A stretch of 64,000 nucleotides of DNA from JAAXIE01 sp965204245 (GCA_965204245.1 CBDBED010000003.1:62001-126000), one strand, 5' to 3'; counted from the first letter of the stretch, positions 52,590 to 62,777 are shown. Program-made: numbers and translations. The notes: generated by a model from the letters alone, not told the origin.

Positions 52590-53774
52590 GTGAAAATCGC
52601 CCACTTCCAGTCTATCGGAGGCGCCAGCGGCGATATGCTCCTCGGTGCCCTGCTGGACGCTGGACTTCCCTTGGAGCAGCTGGAGCAATCGATCAAGCCC
52701 TTGCTGTTGCCCGAACACACTCTTTCACTCCAGCAAGTGCAGCGGGGACACCTGACCGCCACCCTGCTCGACGTGCGCATCCCCGGCGAGCGATTGGGCC
52801 TGCCCCCCCAGGAACTTATAGACTGCGTCACTGCCAGCAACCTCCCTGATGCCGTCAAAGAGCGCAGCCTTTCGGTATTGAACGCCCTTTTCGAAGCTGA
52901 GCGACGAGTACACCGCACGGCCGACGGAGGAGATGTCCACCTTCACGAGTTGGGTAGCATCGATACCCTGATAGACATCGTGGGCACGGTGTCGGGCTTG
53001 GCATACCTGGGGGTGGAGCACGTAGCATCCTCGCCCTTGGTGGTAGGCCATCGCCAACCCGACCGCCCTCGGAAATACCCCGTACCCGCCCCGGCTACTC
53101 TGGAACTGGCTGCCATGGCCGGAGCCCCTGTCGAAATTCGCGAGAGTGCCTCCCATGAAATGACTACTCCCACCGGTGCGGCTCTCCTCACCGTTCTGGC
53201 TGAATTCGAGACTCCCCCCAACTCACCCTTCAGCGCATCGGCTACGGTGCCGGACGCGCCGACCTGCCGGGGGTGCCCAACGTGACATCGGTCTGGCTAT
53301 GCCAAGCCGCGGACCTTGGCAGCGACGCGGTTGTGCTGCTGGAGACCAACATCGATGATGCCCAAGGCGTTGTGATGGGATACGCCCAAGAACGTCTCTT
53401 TGCCTTGGGAGCCTTGGACGTCTGGATAACTCCCATTCAAATGAAAAAGAACCGCCCCGGCGTGGTGCTGTCTGCCCTCGTGCCCGCGTCTCTTCAAGAG
53501 CAAGCAGTGGAGACCGTACTGCATGAAACGGCCCACTCTGGGAGTCCGAGTCAGGCCCGTCCAACGCCGGATTGCCTACCGCGAGACCGTCCCATTCCAC
53601 TCGCAGCACGGGGTTGTGGCAGTGAAGGTGAAGTACCTGAATGAGCGCCCTGTCTCCGTGGCCCCTGAGTACGAGGACTGCCGTAACCTGGCACTCGACC
53701 TCGGCGTGCCCCTCCAAGACCTGTACCAGCAGGTATTGGCCGAGGCGCGCTCGCAAATCGTGGAGCAGTCCTGA
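52590..53774 (+). CDS. larC: Nickel-pincer cofactor biosynthesis protein LarC (two frameshifts)
   Basis: CTP-dependent nickel insertase that completes the nickel-pincer nucleotide cofactor of lactate racemase-type enzymes. The GTG at 52590 gives KIAHFQSIGGASGDMLLGAL, then VHLHELGSIDTLIDIVGTVS and VPAPATLELAAMAGAP. The middle part (QLTLQRIGYGAGRADLPGVP, LLETNIDDAQGVVMGYAQER, PIQMKKNRPGVVLS) and the last part (PTLGVRVRPVQRRIAYRETV, VAPEYEDCRNLALDLG) are each in another frame. The first shift is a six-C run (53214-53219; seven C fits), the second one surplus base near 53530. Many larC genes elsewhere use programmed frameshifting, so the shifts may not be errors. Confidence 0.85.
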
Positions 53775-53798
53775 GTCAGAGCCCTCAGGAACGAAACG

Positions 53799-54479
53799 TC
53801 AACCTGTGGGGCTGTTCCTCCACTGCAAGACCTGCCAGTCTTGGGATGCGGCTAGGCGACGGAGCGCCCGGTCCGGATTGACAGCTACTGGATGACCAAC
53901 GCTCTCTAGGAACTCCCTGTCCGAGTAGCTGTCTCCGTAGGCATACGACTCGGCAAGGTCGATGCCCGCATCGGCCGCCAACTGCCGCACCGCCTCCGCC
54001 TTGACTTGTCCTACCATTGGCCCGGTCGAAAGGCCGCCTGTAAAACCCGCGGTGCCTTGCTCCAACCGGGCGCAAACCACCCCGGTTCGGGGACACTAAC
54101 TGAATCAGCGGAATGAGCGATTGCTCCACACCGCCCGACGCTAAGACTATCTGGTGACCTCTGCTGCCGGTGTTCCTCGATGCAGAGTAACGCTTCGGGC
54201 AGCAGATGCCTTCGCCAATAGGCCTCCCCTGCATCTTGTATCCAGCGCTCTAACTGCCAAGGAGCAACGCTTTGGTAGTTGGCAAAGAACCGTTGACTGA
54301 ACAGCGGGCGGCTAATCCGATCAAGCAGCATGTAATAGGGCACTTTGGGCAGGAACAAAGAGTGTCCAGAGCAGTGCCGAGGCGCGGTTCCTGTGGTGGA
54401 GTTGCATGTGCGCGTAGCAACTGACCACATTGGACGATGCCAGCGTCCCGTCGACATCAAAGAAGGCCGCCCGCATCAT
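53799..54479 (-). CDS. HAD-superfamily IB phosphatase (three frameshifts)
   Basis: SerB/CicA-like HAD hydrolase, about 225 residues once joined. Segments in order: MMRAAFFDVDGTLASSNVVS (D-x-D-G-T nucleophile), KVPYYMLLDRISRPLFSQRF, QIVLASGGVEQSLIPLIQLV (motif II Ser), CARLEQGTAGFTGGLSTGPM, and VKAEAVRQLAADAGIDLAES then YAYGDSYSDREFLESVGHPV (motif IV). Frame changes fall near 54318 (CCC run), 54160 and 54085 (CCCC run). HAD-IB proteins beside a PlsC-type acyltransferase are common and act as lipid phosphatases. It lies 6 bp after the reductase-acyltransferase gene. Confidence 0.75.
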
Positions 54480-54485
54480 GTGGAT

Positions 54486-56963
54486 CTATCGCAATGCTTG
54501 GACAGCCTTCTCTATCTCCTCAGTGAACCGGCGTGCCAATTCGCTGGCGCTTTCCCCGTTGGACGAGCGCAAGAAGGGTTCGGAGTAGAGGGGTGGGCCA
54601 AACTGCACATGTATCCGGCGCGGCTTGGGGAAGGTGTGGCCCTTGGGCAGCGTCTCAAAAACTGCCGGAGATGTATGCCGGGACTACCGGCACGCCTGAT
54701 TCCAAGGCCAGCAGCCCTACGCCCTGGCTTCAGCTTACGCATCAGTCCGTCCGGGCTGCGCCCGCCTTCTGGGAAATACAAAAGCGAATGATCCCTGGAC
54801 AGCAGCCCCAGCGCTAGGCTAAGGCTCTCCGGTGTATGGCTGTGGCCGGTCAAAGGGTGCTGCGTCAACGAAATTCCGCACGATCCAGCTCGACAAGCGG
54901 TTCCGGAAGAAATAGTCCTTCGCGGCCATGGGATGTACCTTGCCTTTCCCATAGAGAAGGACCATCAACACACCGGTATCGAAGTGGCTGCAGTGATTGG
55001 AAGCAAGTATATATGGCCCCTCAACCGGAATATGCTGCATGCCGTCAGAATTGAGCCGGTTGTACAGCCGCAGGTACCGCTCCATCCACCAGCGGAATAT
55101 CTTGCGGAACATCATCCAGCGCCGCCCGTCGCGTATCCATGTGTCTAGATCAGTGTCGGACGGCAGGGGAATATGCCGCACCCATTTCGTGTCCTTCTCG
55201 GAGTGGTGAGCGTGCGCCGGGTCATCTTCCGGCTGTTCTTCGTTTTGGGTGACTACGGCCCCATGCCCGTTGGCGGCAGTTGTCGATGGCTTCGGAGGAC
55301 GAAGCCCCAGCACAAAACGCTTTACCCCTGGTATGTGGATGTCCTGTATATATTCCCGCCAGTCGATGCAGGCAACGTTGAAATTGAACCTGCGTTGTTC
55401 CTCTTCGGTCAGGCTCTCCCATACCCCTCTTGTGCGGTTGGTGAGGTATAGGCACTTGGCCTCGGCGTATGGACCGTATATTCGGGCATAGTAGGCAAGG
55501 CGGTCCACTCCCAATCTCTTGGCGCGATACCAACTCCGGATACGGCGTCCCTTGGGTAAGAAATAGCTCGCCGCTGGGAGCCATGACATCAGCGTCAGAG
55601 GGATGGAATAGCGATAGCGCAAACGGCGCAAAAAGTCCTTGGTGGTCGGAAAGGTGAGTTCCGGGTACTTGATGCCTTCGAGTGCGCTCTCCTTGGAATA
55701 CACCTCCCGTACCAAGTTGCAGAAGCGCCTTACCTGGAGCGGGTTCTCTGATCCGCTGGCGATATGGTGTATCTCCAGTCCGCCACGGTGGGCAGTGCCG
55801 GCTATGGTGGCCACTAGTGCGTTCACCACCATGTCCACTGGCACCACATCGATAACCCCTTCCGCTTGTCCGGGGAAGTCCGGCACAAGGTTGCGGCCAT
55901 AAGCCACGATGAGGGGGTCTATCATCCTCATCCCGTCCAGCCACCCCGGTTCAGGGCTCTCGTAGGCACTCTCCACCACCGAGGGACGCATGATGAGAGT
56001 GGGAACGTCTCCCCGGTGTTTCTGTACCAGCTTTTCGCCTAGGGTCTTGGTCAGGGTGTATGTGTCGTTGAAGCCACGGTGACGGGCCCAGCGCATCCCC
56101 TCAGTCACCAAGCGATGTTCCACCCAGTCTGCATCTGTGTGGCCGTTCTCCGAGGCCGGCTTCTTGTGGGTCAGCCGTACGCAGGCTTTAAGAGCAAAGC
56201 CCAAGCGATGCAGGAGACTGGAGTCCTGCCGTCTTACTTGGCGTATCCGTTTCCGGATAGCCTCGACCTCGCCGTCGATGTCCTGGGGTAGACGGGAAGC
56301 ACCTTTTCCCTTCAAGCCCAAGCGCGAAGGGTCCACGGGTTCTTCGGGCACGAACCCGTCTCGAGTGGCATTGACGTAACAAGTGGACACATGGGCCACA
56401 GCCGCGCCACTCGTTCCTTTAGCAAATTCCAGGATTCTCAGGGGGCCCAGAGTGTTGAGGCTTAAAGCTTCGTCAAGAGGTGCATCGAAGGAGACCAGCG
56501 CAGCACAGTTGACCACCAAGTCAACTTCTTTCTGCAGGCGGGAATAGGTCTCTTCGTCCAGCCCGAGTGAGGGCTGCCCCAGATCGCCCGAGACAGCCTC
56601 TACCTTGCTTTCCACAAGCTCAGCGAAGCCCTCACGCCCCATCTCATGGCGTAGCCGGTCGAAGGCAGAAGAGGCGAACAACTCTTGCCACATACGGTCT
56701 CGTGCCGGGATTGTGCGATCGCCCCGTTGCCGGGGCCGTATGAGGACATAGAGGCGGTCGATACAGGAGAGGTCATGCAGCAGCTTTTCGACGAGGACTC
56801 GACCTACTAGGCCGGTGCCTCCGATTACCAGCAGCCGCTTTCCAGTGTAGTATTCTTCGATTCTTGGGGTTTCGTTCGCAGTGTGTTCCGAGGGTCCGTC
56901 CAATAGCACAGCTTCACCAATAGTCGGTGCTTCCTGTGCCTCTTGGAGTTGAATGTGGCGCAA
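54486..56963 (-). CDS. Fatty acyl reductase-acyltransferase fusion (three frameshifts near the end)
   Basis: A protein of about 825 residues. Domain 1 (about 1-520): Male-sterility/FAR-type reductase with LLVIGGTGLVGRVLVEKLLH (NAD(P)-binding GGTGLVG at 48-54), LVVNCAALVSFD, AHVSTCYVNAT and the active site YTLTK at 302-306, which reduces acyl-CoA or acyl-ACP. Domain 2 (about 590-825): PlsC-like acyltransferase with LASNHCSHFDTGVLM (H-x4-D) and LLYFPEGGRSPDGLMRKLKPG. The intact frame stops at 54819; the rest (PVVPAYISGS, HTFPKPRRIHVQFGPPLYSE, RRFTEEIEKAVQALR) needs one-base corrections near 54835, 54722 and 54665. It could make fatty alcohols or diol-type lipids and acylate them. Confidence 0.85.
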
Positions 56964-57102
56964 CTGGGCCAGCCTATCCAGTCCGTATCTGGAGAATGGG
57001 ACAGGCTACCATGGCCGCGTTTCTAGGGTCAAGCGGAACTCAAGCAATAAGGGATAGTGATGTAGACCTCGATGGATGTACTTCAGGAACTTCATCAAAC
57101 TG

Positions 57103-58008
57103 TTAGGTTTCCACTGGCGTTAGCACTTCCAAGCTCGCTGGTGCAACTTCAATTGTTGTTGGAAGCTGAACGATACGCTCTCCGTCGGCCCAGAGCCACA
57201 ACGGCTCGGTCGCGTCCATCTCCAGCTTACTTATTCGGTGCATCGACACCGCGGAATGGCTGCGATGGCCTCCCTTGAACGCGCGCGGCAGCATCAGGAC
57301 TACCTCGAGACGACGCACCGACTTGACCAAGCAAAGGTCCAGCCAGCCATCCGCCATGTCGGCCTGAGGGAGGACTTTCGCGCCGCCTCCGTAATAGGGC
57401 GCATTGCCGGTTGCGGCGAGGAAGAGCGGGCCTTGGTACTCTCCGAAGTCCCCCTTCAGGGTCACCATAACATCGCGATAGCGGAATAGCTTGACTAACA
57501 CGGCGTACAAGTAGGCGATGGTGCCCTTGAGGAACCTAGGGTGCCTGCCCTCATCCACGTAGCTGCTCACTTCGGCATCGAAGCCCAGAGACGATACTAT
57601 GGAGAAGTAGCGCCCGCCGGCGCGCCCCAAGTCTATGGTGCGACGATTGCCTTCAAGAATCACGTCGATGGCCCGCTTAGGGTTGCGCCGTGGAATGCCG
57701 AGAGCGAGGGCTAAGTCATTGCATCTCCCCATGGGTAGTAGACCCAAGAGGGGGGGCTGACGCCCAGCGGAACCTGTTATCAGTCCGTTTATGGTCTGGT
57801 GCACTGTGCCATCGCCGCCACAGGCGACCACTGCATCAAGTCCTTCAACGGCAGCTTCCCGCGCCCACGTTTCTGCGCTGGAACTTCCTTCGGTGAAAGA
57901 AAGCACAACCTCATCGCCTTGGACTCGTAAGGCAGCCGCCAGCCTTGGGGCCCATCTGCGAGAGCGTCCGTGTCCTGACACGGGGTTGGCGATGATGTGC
58001 CAGCGCAT
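57103..58008 (-). CDS. Diacylglycerol/sphingosine-kinase-like lipid kinase
   Basis: A 301-residue DAGK-fold lipid kinase (YegS/LCB5 type): RWHIIANPVSGHGRSRRWAP, the nucleotide motif AVVACGGDGTVHQTINGLIT near residues 58-77, LGLLPMGRCNDLALALGIPR, IVSSLGFDAEVSSYV and a C-terminal WLWADGERIVQLP with the conserved D-G-E. It phosphorylates a lipid hydroxyl, perhaps a long-chain alcohol or diol in this cluster (inference). It starts 1 bp after the LarA-like gene stops. Confidence 0.9.
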   Translation of the reverse strand: MRWHIIANPVSGHGRSRRWAPRLAAALRVQGDEVVLSFTEGSSSAETWAREAAVEGLDAVVACGGDGTVHQTINGLITGSAGRQPPLLGLLPMGRCNDLALALGIPRRNPKRAIDVILEGNRRTIDLGRAGGRYFSIVSSLGFDAEVSSYVDEGRHPRFLKGTIAYLYAVLVKLFRYRDVMVTLKGDFGEYQGPLFLAATGNAPYYGGGAKVLPQADMADGWLDLCLVKSVRRLEVVLMLPRAFKGGHRSHSAVSMHRISKLEMDATEPLWLWADGERIVQLPTTIEVAPASLEVLTPVET

Positions 58009-58009
58009 C

Positions 58010-59623
58010 CTAGCTGACGTCAGCCATGAAGATGGGAGGCCAGTGGAAGACGGTGACCTTGGGGTTCGGTCCTACAGTGTCCTTGGCCATATCCAAGGCC
58101 TGCTGTAGATTTGGCGCAGTGTCGTAACCAAGCACTGAGGCCACCTCTGGGTCCCGTGCCCCAGCAGCGATCACCCGCCCTACATAACTTTGACCATACC
58201 AGCCCCAGTACCAAGCATAGAAGGGATGCACCCCGTGATATGCGTAATGGTTACGGAAGAGGTCGATGTACCGTGGGTTCGTGGCGAACTGCTCCTCGTA
58301 CTTGTGACCTATCTCTGCCGAGTCTCTGGTCTGCGTCAGCACTTGATGGTAGAAGTCGTAGTAGGAAGGATGGTGAGTCATATGAAACCTGTTCTCCATA
58401 GGATGCAGGAATATGATCACTCCACCCTCTCGCACCAGTGGCTTGCCGCGGTGCAGGTTGAACAGATAGCCCAAAGACTGACAGTGCACCAGTACCGGGT
58501 TCAGTACTGAGTTCACGTTGTAAGGCCCCAGATATGGCAGTCCGGCCACTAGAACGTCGGCCTGTCCTTCTACGGGCACAGCCTGCTGGCTGGCTACGTT
58601 GGCAAGAGTGTGCTGGTGCACTGCCTCCGTCTCCCCGGCTACGATGCCGGTCATCCCGTACTCTGCCCGTAGCGAGTGGAAGATGGTGCGTCGCGCCGAG
58701 AAGGGAAGTGCGGCCATCAAGCTGCGGTTGGCAGCAAATATCGCATGGTCCCAGGGATGCCAGTCGAACTCCGAGACCTGCAGGTGGCGCAGTAGCCCAG
58801 GGTAGATATGTGTATTGAGGGTTGTCTCGATCTTGAACACCTTCAGGTGCTCTTCTGCCAGCTTGCCCATCCGTTCGCAGGACTGATGCAACGCGGAATT
58901 GGGCGGGTCCATGTAAGATCGGGAGTGGAGCAGTGTATGCGCGTTATGGTGGTGCTTCAGAGTGCGGTAGCTGGTCAGGCCGGTGGTGATGGACTTATGC
59001 CCCCCGTCCATGGAGACGAGGTTAATATTGACGTACACCAGCAAGTCCGACTCGGCCACCCGGCGAGACACCTCCACCTCCTCCGAGTGACGGGTACTTC
59101 CTAGAAGCACTAGGTTGTCGCGGTCCTCCGCGTCGTGGTTATAGAGGCGGCTCGGGTGAAAAGCACGGAATATCCGAGCCCCCACTACATGCCTCAATTC
59201 GGCGGGAGTCATGTGCCGGTGTACACCCAAAGCAGCGACTAGATGAATGTCTTCCACCCCGGCGGAGGCCAGCTTTTCCAATACCTTCTCGATGATCCGG
59301 CCCCGGATGTCAGGCCGCTTCATAGGAGGCAGCGGTAGGGAGAGATCGTCAAAGGCGATAGTTACCTTCATCCCGGGACGGAGCAGGGCGGAGAGTGGCT
59401 CCGAATTTACAGGGTGTTTCAGTGCCTGCTCAATCGCTCCATCCACGTCGCGTATTGGAGCGAGGGGCGGTGGCGGATAAATTACCCTAGTGCCGAGAGG
59501 TAATGTCTGGTATCGAAAACCTTCGCCGTTGTGAAATAGATAGCGGCGACGCGGGTCCTCCACGTAGGTGACTAGCTTGCCTCTATCGAGCTCAAGGCCG
59601 CGTGAGGCCGGGTAACCAGTCAT
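58010..59623 (-). CDS. LarA-like protein (DUF2088), enlarged
   Basis: A 537-residue member of the LarA superfamily, about 110 residues longer than lactate racemase (about 425). Expected elements are present: IAFDDLSLPLPPMKRPDIRG, VAALGVHRHMTPAELR (His135), SRLYNHDAEDRDN (His163) and DGGHKSITTG, where Lys210 matches the residue that binds the nickel-pincer nucleotide. The C-terminal extra part is rich in His and Tyr (HPMENRFHMTHHPSYYDFYH then HYAYHGVHPFYAWYWG). With larC nearby it is probably a nickel-pincer racemase or epimerase with a non-lactate substrate. Its start abuts the stop of the dehydrogenase gene (TGA-ATG). Confidence 0.82.
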   Translation of the reverse strand: MTGYPASRGLELDRGKLVTYVEDPRRRYLFHNGEGFRYQTLPLGTRVIYPPPPLAPIRDVDGAIEQALKHPVNSEPLSALLRPGMKVTIAFDDLSLPLPPMKRPDIRGRIIEKVLEKLASAGVEDIHLVAALGVHRHMTPAELRHVVGARIFRAFHPSRLYNHDAEDRDNLVLLGSTRHSEEVEVSRRVAESDLLVYVNINLVSMDGGHKSITTGLTSYRTLKHHHNAHTLLHSRSYMDPPNSALHQSCERMGKLAEEHLKVFKIETTLNTHIYPGLLRHLQVSEFDWHPWDHAIFAANRSLMAALPFSARRTIFHSLRAEYGMTGIVAGETEAVHQHTLANVASQQAVPVEGQADVLVAGLPYLGPYNVNSVLNPVLVHCQSLGYLFNLHRGKPLVREGGVIIFLHPMENRFHMTHHPSYYDFYHQVLTQTRDSAEIGHKYEEQFATNPRYIDLFRNHYAYHGVHPFYAWYWGWYGQSYVGRVIAAGARDPEVASVLGYDTAPNLQQALDMAKDTVGPNPKVTVFHWPPIFMADVS

Positions 59624-60853
59624 TCAGCCGCTCTCCAAGGCGAAAGCAGTCTTGATGGCTTCGTGTCGTCCGGGGTGCAATGCAGTCGCGATTGCCTTGC
59701 GGTAGTGACGTAATGGGAAGGTATGACGCACTAGCCCGCTCAGTGTAAGGGACAGCCCCTCTCTTTGCAGTAAGTCCAACGCCAAGTGAAACGTGGGGAC
59801 ATCCGTCCCGCCATGCGACTCGGTTGCATAGGTATAGGAACCACTTAAGCGCACCTCTTGGTACCAGAAAGGCGTAAGGTCGATATGCCCCGGAGTGGGC
59901 ATACCGATCATTGTGACTTGCCCATGGGGTCGCGTCCACCTCAGTGCGTCGCCCAAAGAAGAAGCGGACCCGACGCAATCGAAGGCGACATCGAATCCTC
60001 CGGTGACTGCTGGCTTTCCGATGGGAAGGGAATGGATGGCACTGGGGACTAACTCCGCCAGCCGGCGATAGCCTCCCGGTCCGGAGGACACTACCTGGTG
60101 GGCTCCCACCGCACTTGCGAGTTCCCGTTGGTAAGAGTGCCTCCCTACAGCCACAATGCGCTTTGCCGGAGTCAGGGCGCTCAGAGCGGCAATCGTCAGC
60201 AGACCCATTGTGCCGCAGCCTACCACCAGCACCTCTGAATCGTCTTGTATTGGGGACATCAGGGCGCCATGGATTGCGCAACTCAGCGGCTCGGTGAGAA
60301 CTGCGGCATGGTCGGGCAGGCCGTCGGCGATGGGGTGGACCTGCACGTGATGAGCGACTAAGGATCCCCCCCAACCGCCACCAGTGTCCCGGCAAAAGCC
60401 CGTTTGGACCCCTGCCGCAATACAGCCATCGGTGACGTGTTCGCAGTTGCCGTAGTGTCCTTTAGCGCAGGGATGGCAGGGTGGGTCAATATCTCGCACC
60501 CGACAGCCCAGCACCGGCTCGAGGCACACTCGCTGGCCAACTTCCAGTCCCGGCACATCGGCCCCCAACTCAGCGATAGTACCCACCACTTCGTGGCCCG
60601 GCACGAAGGGAAAAGACGTAAGCGCCGAGAGATAGACGCTGGCGCGTGCAGTGATGACTCCTAGGTCGGAACCGCAAATCCCGCTCAGCGTTGGACGGAT
60701 TCGCAGCCATTGGGGACTGGGAAGAGGAGGATCAGGTATGTCGGCCAAACGTAGGAAGGACCCAGGGGCGGTGACGGTTCCTTCCATGAACCCGGAAGTA
60801 CCCCGTACCCAAGCGTAGCGCAGGGGGTTGTGCCTGAATTGTAAAGCTCGCAT
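59624..60853 (-). CDS. Zinc-dependent medium-chain dehydrogenase
   Basis: A 409-residue MDR-family dehydrogenase. Catalytic zinc ligands lie in SGICGSDLGVI and FPFVPGHEVVGTIAELGADV; the structural zinc loop is modified (CRVRDIDPPCHPCAKGHYGN with CEHV). The Rossmann motif is VLVVGCGTMGLLTIAALSAL. The family includes threonine and sorbitol dehydrogenases. The start at 60853 (MRALQFRHNPLRYAWVRG) is preferred over 60922, because the upstream residues lack homology. First gene of a four-gene unit with the LarA-like, lipid kinase and reductase genes. Confidence 0.85.
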   Translation of the reverse strand: MRALQFRHNPLRYAWVRGTSGFMEGTVTAPGSFLRLADIPDPPLPSPQWLRIRPTLSGICGSDLGVITARASVYLSALTSFPFVPGHEVVGTIAELGADVPGLEVGQRVCLEPVLGCRVRDIDPPCHPCAKGHYGNCEHVTDGCIAAGVQTGFCRDTGGGWGGSLVAHHVQVHPIADGLPDHAAVLTEPLSCAIHGALMSPIQDDSEVLVVGCGTMGLLTIAALSALTPAKRIVAVGRHSYQRELASAVGAHQVVSSGPGGYRRLAELVPSAIHSLPIGKPAVTGGFDVAFDCVGSASSLGDALRWTRPHGQVTMIGMPTPGHIDLTPFWYQEVRLSGSYTYATESHGGTDVPTFHLALDLLQREGLSLTLSGLVRHTFPLRHYRKAIATALHPGRHEAIKTAFALESG

Positions 60854-60997
60854 AGGTTCCCGCCGGGTAAGGGCTAGTATGGGCAGGGCGTGAGGGCCTG
60901 TCAAACTCTTGTGGCCTTTCAAAAGCTAGCAAACAACTGTTGACAAGGATACTGGGCTAGACGCAACATAGGCCCTACGCGAGCAAGGAGGCCCGAC

Positions 60998-61663
60998 TTG
61001 ATTGAAGGCTTCTGGATTTGGGTGGCCGCCGCTGCCGTTGGCTATCTCTTCGGATCCCTTCCCACCGCTTATTTGCTGGTTCGCTTTTTCACACGCAAGA
61101 ACGTGATGGACTTGGGCACCGGGAATGTCGGCACCCTCAACGTGCATCGTGCCACAAGCTCCAAAGTGCTCACCCTGGTCACCCTGCTGGGCGATTTGGC
61201 CAAGGCCTATGGCGCTATCTTGATTGGCTGGCTTCTGGCGCAGCAGGCGGGTCTAGACACTGGCTCGGCACCGTGGCCTTGGGCTACTGGAGGCGACCAT
61301 ATCGGAGCAACCATTGCCGGTGTCGCCGCCGTTTTGGGGCACAACTACTCAGTTTTCTTGCGGTTCAAGGGAGGTAAGGGCATCACTTGTTCTGCATCCT
61401 TGGGATTCTACTTTCACCCCTTCATCGTGGGCTTCTGGGTACTCAGCTTCTTCTTCACCGTTGCCGCCTCGCGTTGGCTCGTGTTGGGGCAGATGGTGGC
61501 CACTGCGGGCATGCCCATCTTCTGCTACTTCTTATACCCCGAGGCGGCCATCGCAAGCTACTTCGTGGCTGCCTTGGTGCTATGGCGCCACGCCCCGCGC
61601 ATCAAAGGTCTCCTCGACGGCACCGAGCCCAAGCTTTACTATAAGGCTCAGCAGTCATCCTAG
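60998..61663 (+). CDS. plsY: Glycerol-3-phosphate acyltransferase, PlsY-like
   Basis: Membrane acyltransferase that uses acyl-phosphate to start phospholipid synthesis. The 221-residue protein has six helices and the PlsY signatures YLFGSLPTAYLLVRFF, MDLGTGNVGTLNVHRATSSK (usually S-G-N-x-G-A-T-N-x-x-R) and GHNYSVFLRFKGGKGI. The substitutions at G-T-G-N-V-G-T-L-N could alter substrate preference. TTG start at 60998 with AAGGAGG seven nt upstream. Divergent from the dehydrogenase-led cluster. Confidence 0.88.
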   Translation: MIEGFWIWVAAAAVGYLFGSLPTAYLLVRFFTRKNVMDLGTGNVGTLNVHRATSSKVLTLVTLLGDLAKAYGAILIGWLLAQQAGLDTGSAPWPWATGGDHIGATIAGVAAVLGHNYSVFLRFKGGKGITCSASLGFYFHPFIVGFWVLSFFFTVAASRWLVLGQMVATAGMPIFCYFLYPEAAIASYFVAALVLWRHAPRIKGLLDGTEPKLYYKAQQSS

Positions 61664-61763
61664 ATAGTACTATCCCTTTCCTCTGCCACCGCTGGACCCG
61701 GCAGACTAGGAACGATTCAAGCGCACGCTATGAATCGAATTGTGCGTGTTGGAAGTAAGGCGC

Positions 61764-62777
61764 ATGACGGTCCCCAAAATCGTGGTCGTAGGCGGAGGCA
61801 CCGGCAACCACACCACCTTAACAGGTCTCAAGCAAAAGGACTGTGACCTCACCGCTGTAGTCAACATGATGGACGACGGAGGCAGCTCCGGCAGGCTGCG
61901 GGACGAACTGGGCCAACTTCCGCCCGGAGACCTGCGCCAATGCTTGGTAGCCTTAGCCGCTGACGATCATTCCAGTGCCCTCATGCGCCAGCTTTTCACC
62001 TATCGCTTCAGTTCCGGCAACAGCTTGAACGGACATAACTTTGGCAACCTTTTCATTACCGCTCTCACTGAGATCACCGGGAACACCGCGACTGCCATTG
62101 AAGAAGCATCCCGAATCATGAACGTGCAAGGCACAGTGCTGCCTGTCACCCTCAGCATGTCCACCCTCAAGGCATGTCTCGTGGACGGTTCGACCCTTAC
62201 GGGCGAGTCCTCCATTGACCAGCGCATCGACAACACCGATGTGGCGATCGACTACGTCTACTTGGACCCCACCGCCTACGCCCATGCACCGGTTCTGCGA
62301 GCCATAATGGGAGCCGACGCAATTGTTCTCGGTCCCGGTGATATATACACCAGTGTGGTGCCCAACCTGCTGGTGGAAGACGTGGCCGACGCCATCCGCG
62401 AGAGCCCTGCCACCAAGATTTACGTCTGCAACATCATGACCAAGCGTGGAGAGTCGGACGGCTTCAGCACATCCGACTTCGCTAGGCTCGTGCAAGAGTA
62501 CCTCAGAACCAACCAACCCTTGGACTACGTGGTAATGAATAACGCCTCCTTACCCGAAAGGACCCTCCGTAAGTACACCGCCTCCGGTCAGTACCCTGTT
62601 CCCATTGACTTGGAGCAGACAAAAGCGCGGGCCCGCCATGTCGTGCAGGCCCACCTGCTGGCAGCCGGCATCTATCTCCGGCACGACCCCCTTCTGCTGG
62701 CCGAGACTATAATGTCCATCGTGAGTGAGGGGCGGGCTGAGAAATCTGTTATGACGGCGGGGGAACGCTCCTTCTAG
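61764..62777 (+). CDS. YvcK/CofD-like protein (gluconeogenesis factor family)
   Basis: A 337-residue protein: KIVVVGGGTGNHTTLTGLKQ at the start, VVNMMDDGGSSGRLRDELGQ, LPPGDLRQCLVALA, NFGNLFITALTEITGN and LGPGDIYTSVVPNLLVEDVA. YvcK proteins bind UDP-N-acetylglucosamine and affect cell shape and carbon metabolism. The next gene, glmS, makes the glucosamine-6-phosphate precursor of that ligand, so the pairing makes sense. ATG at 61764. Confidence 0.92.
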   Translation: MTVPKIVVVGGGTGNHTTLTGLKQKDCDLTAVVNMMDDGGSSGRLRDELGQLPPGDLRQCLVALAADDHSSALMRQLFTYRFSSGNSLNGHNFGNLFITALTEITGNTATAIEEASRIMNVQGTVLPVTLSMSTLKACLVDGSTLTGESSIDQRIDNTDVAIDYVYLDPTAYAHAPVLRAIMGADAIVLGPGDIYTSVVPNLLVEDVADAIRESPATKIYVCNIMTKRGESDGFSTSDFARLVQEYLRTNQPLDYVVMNNASLPERTLRKYTASGQYPVPIDLEQTKARARHVVQAHLLAAGIYLRHDPLLLAETIMSIVSEGRAEKSVMTAGERSF

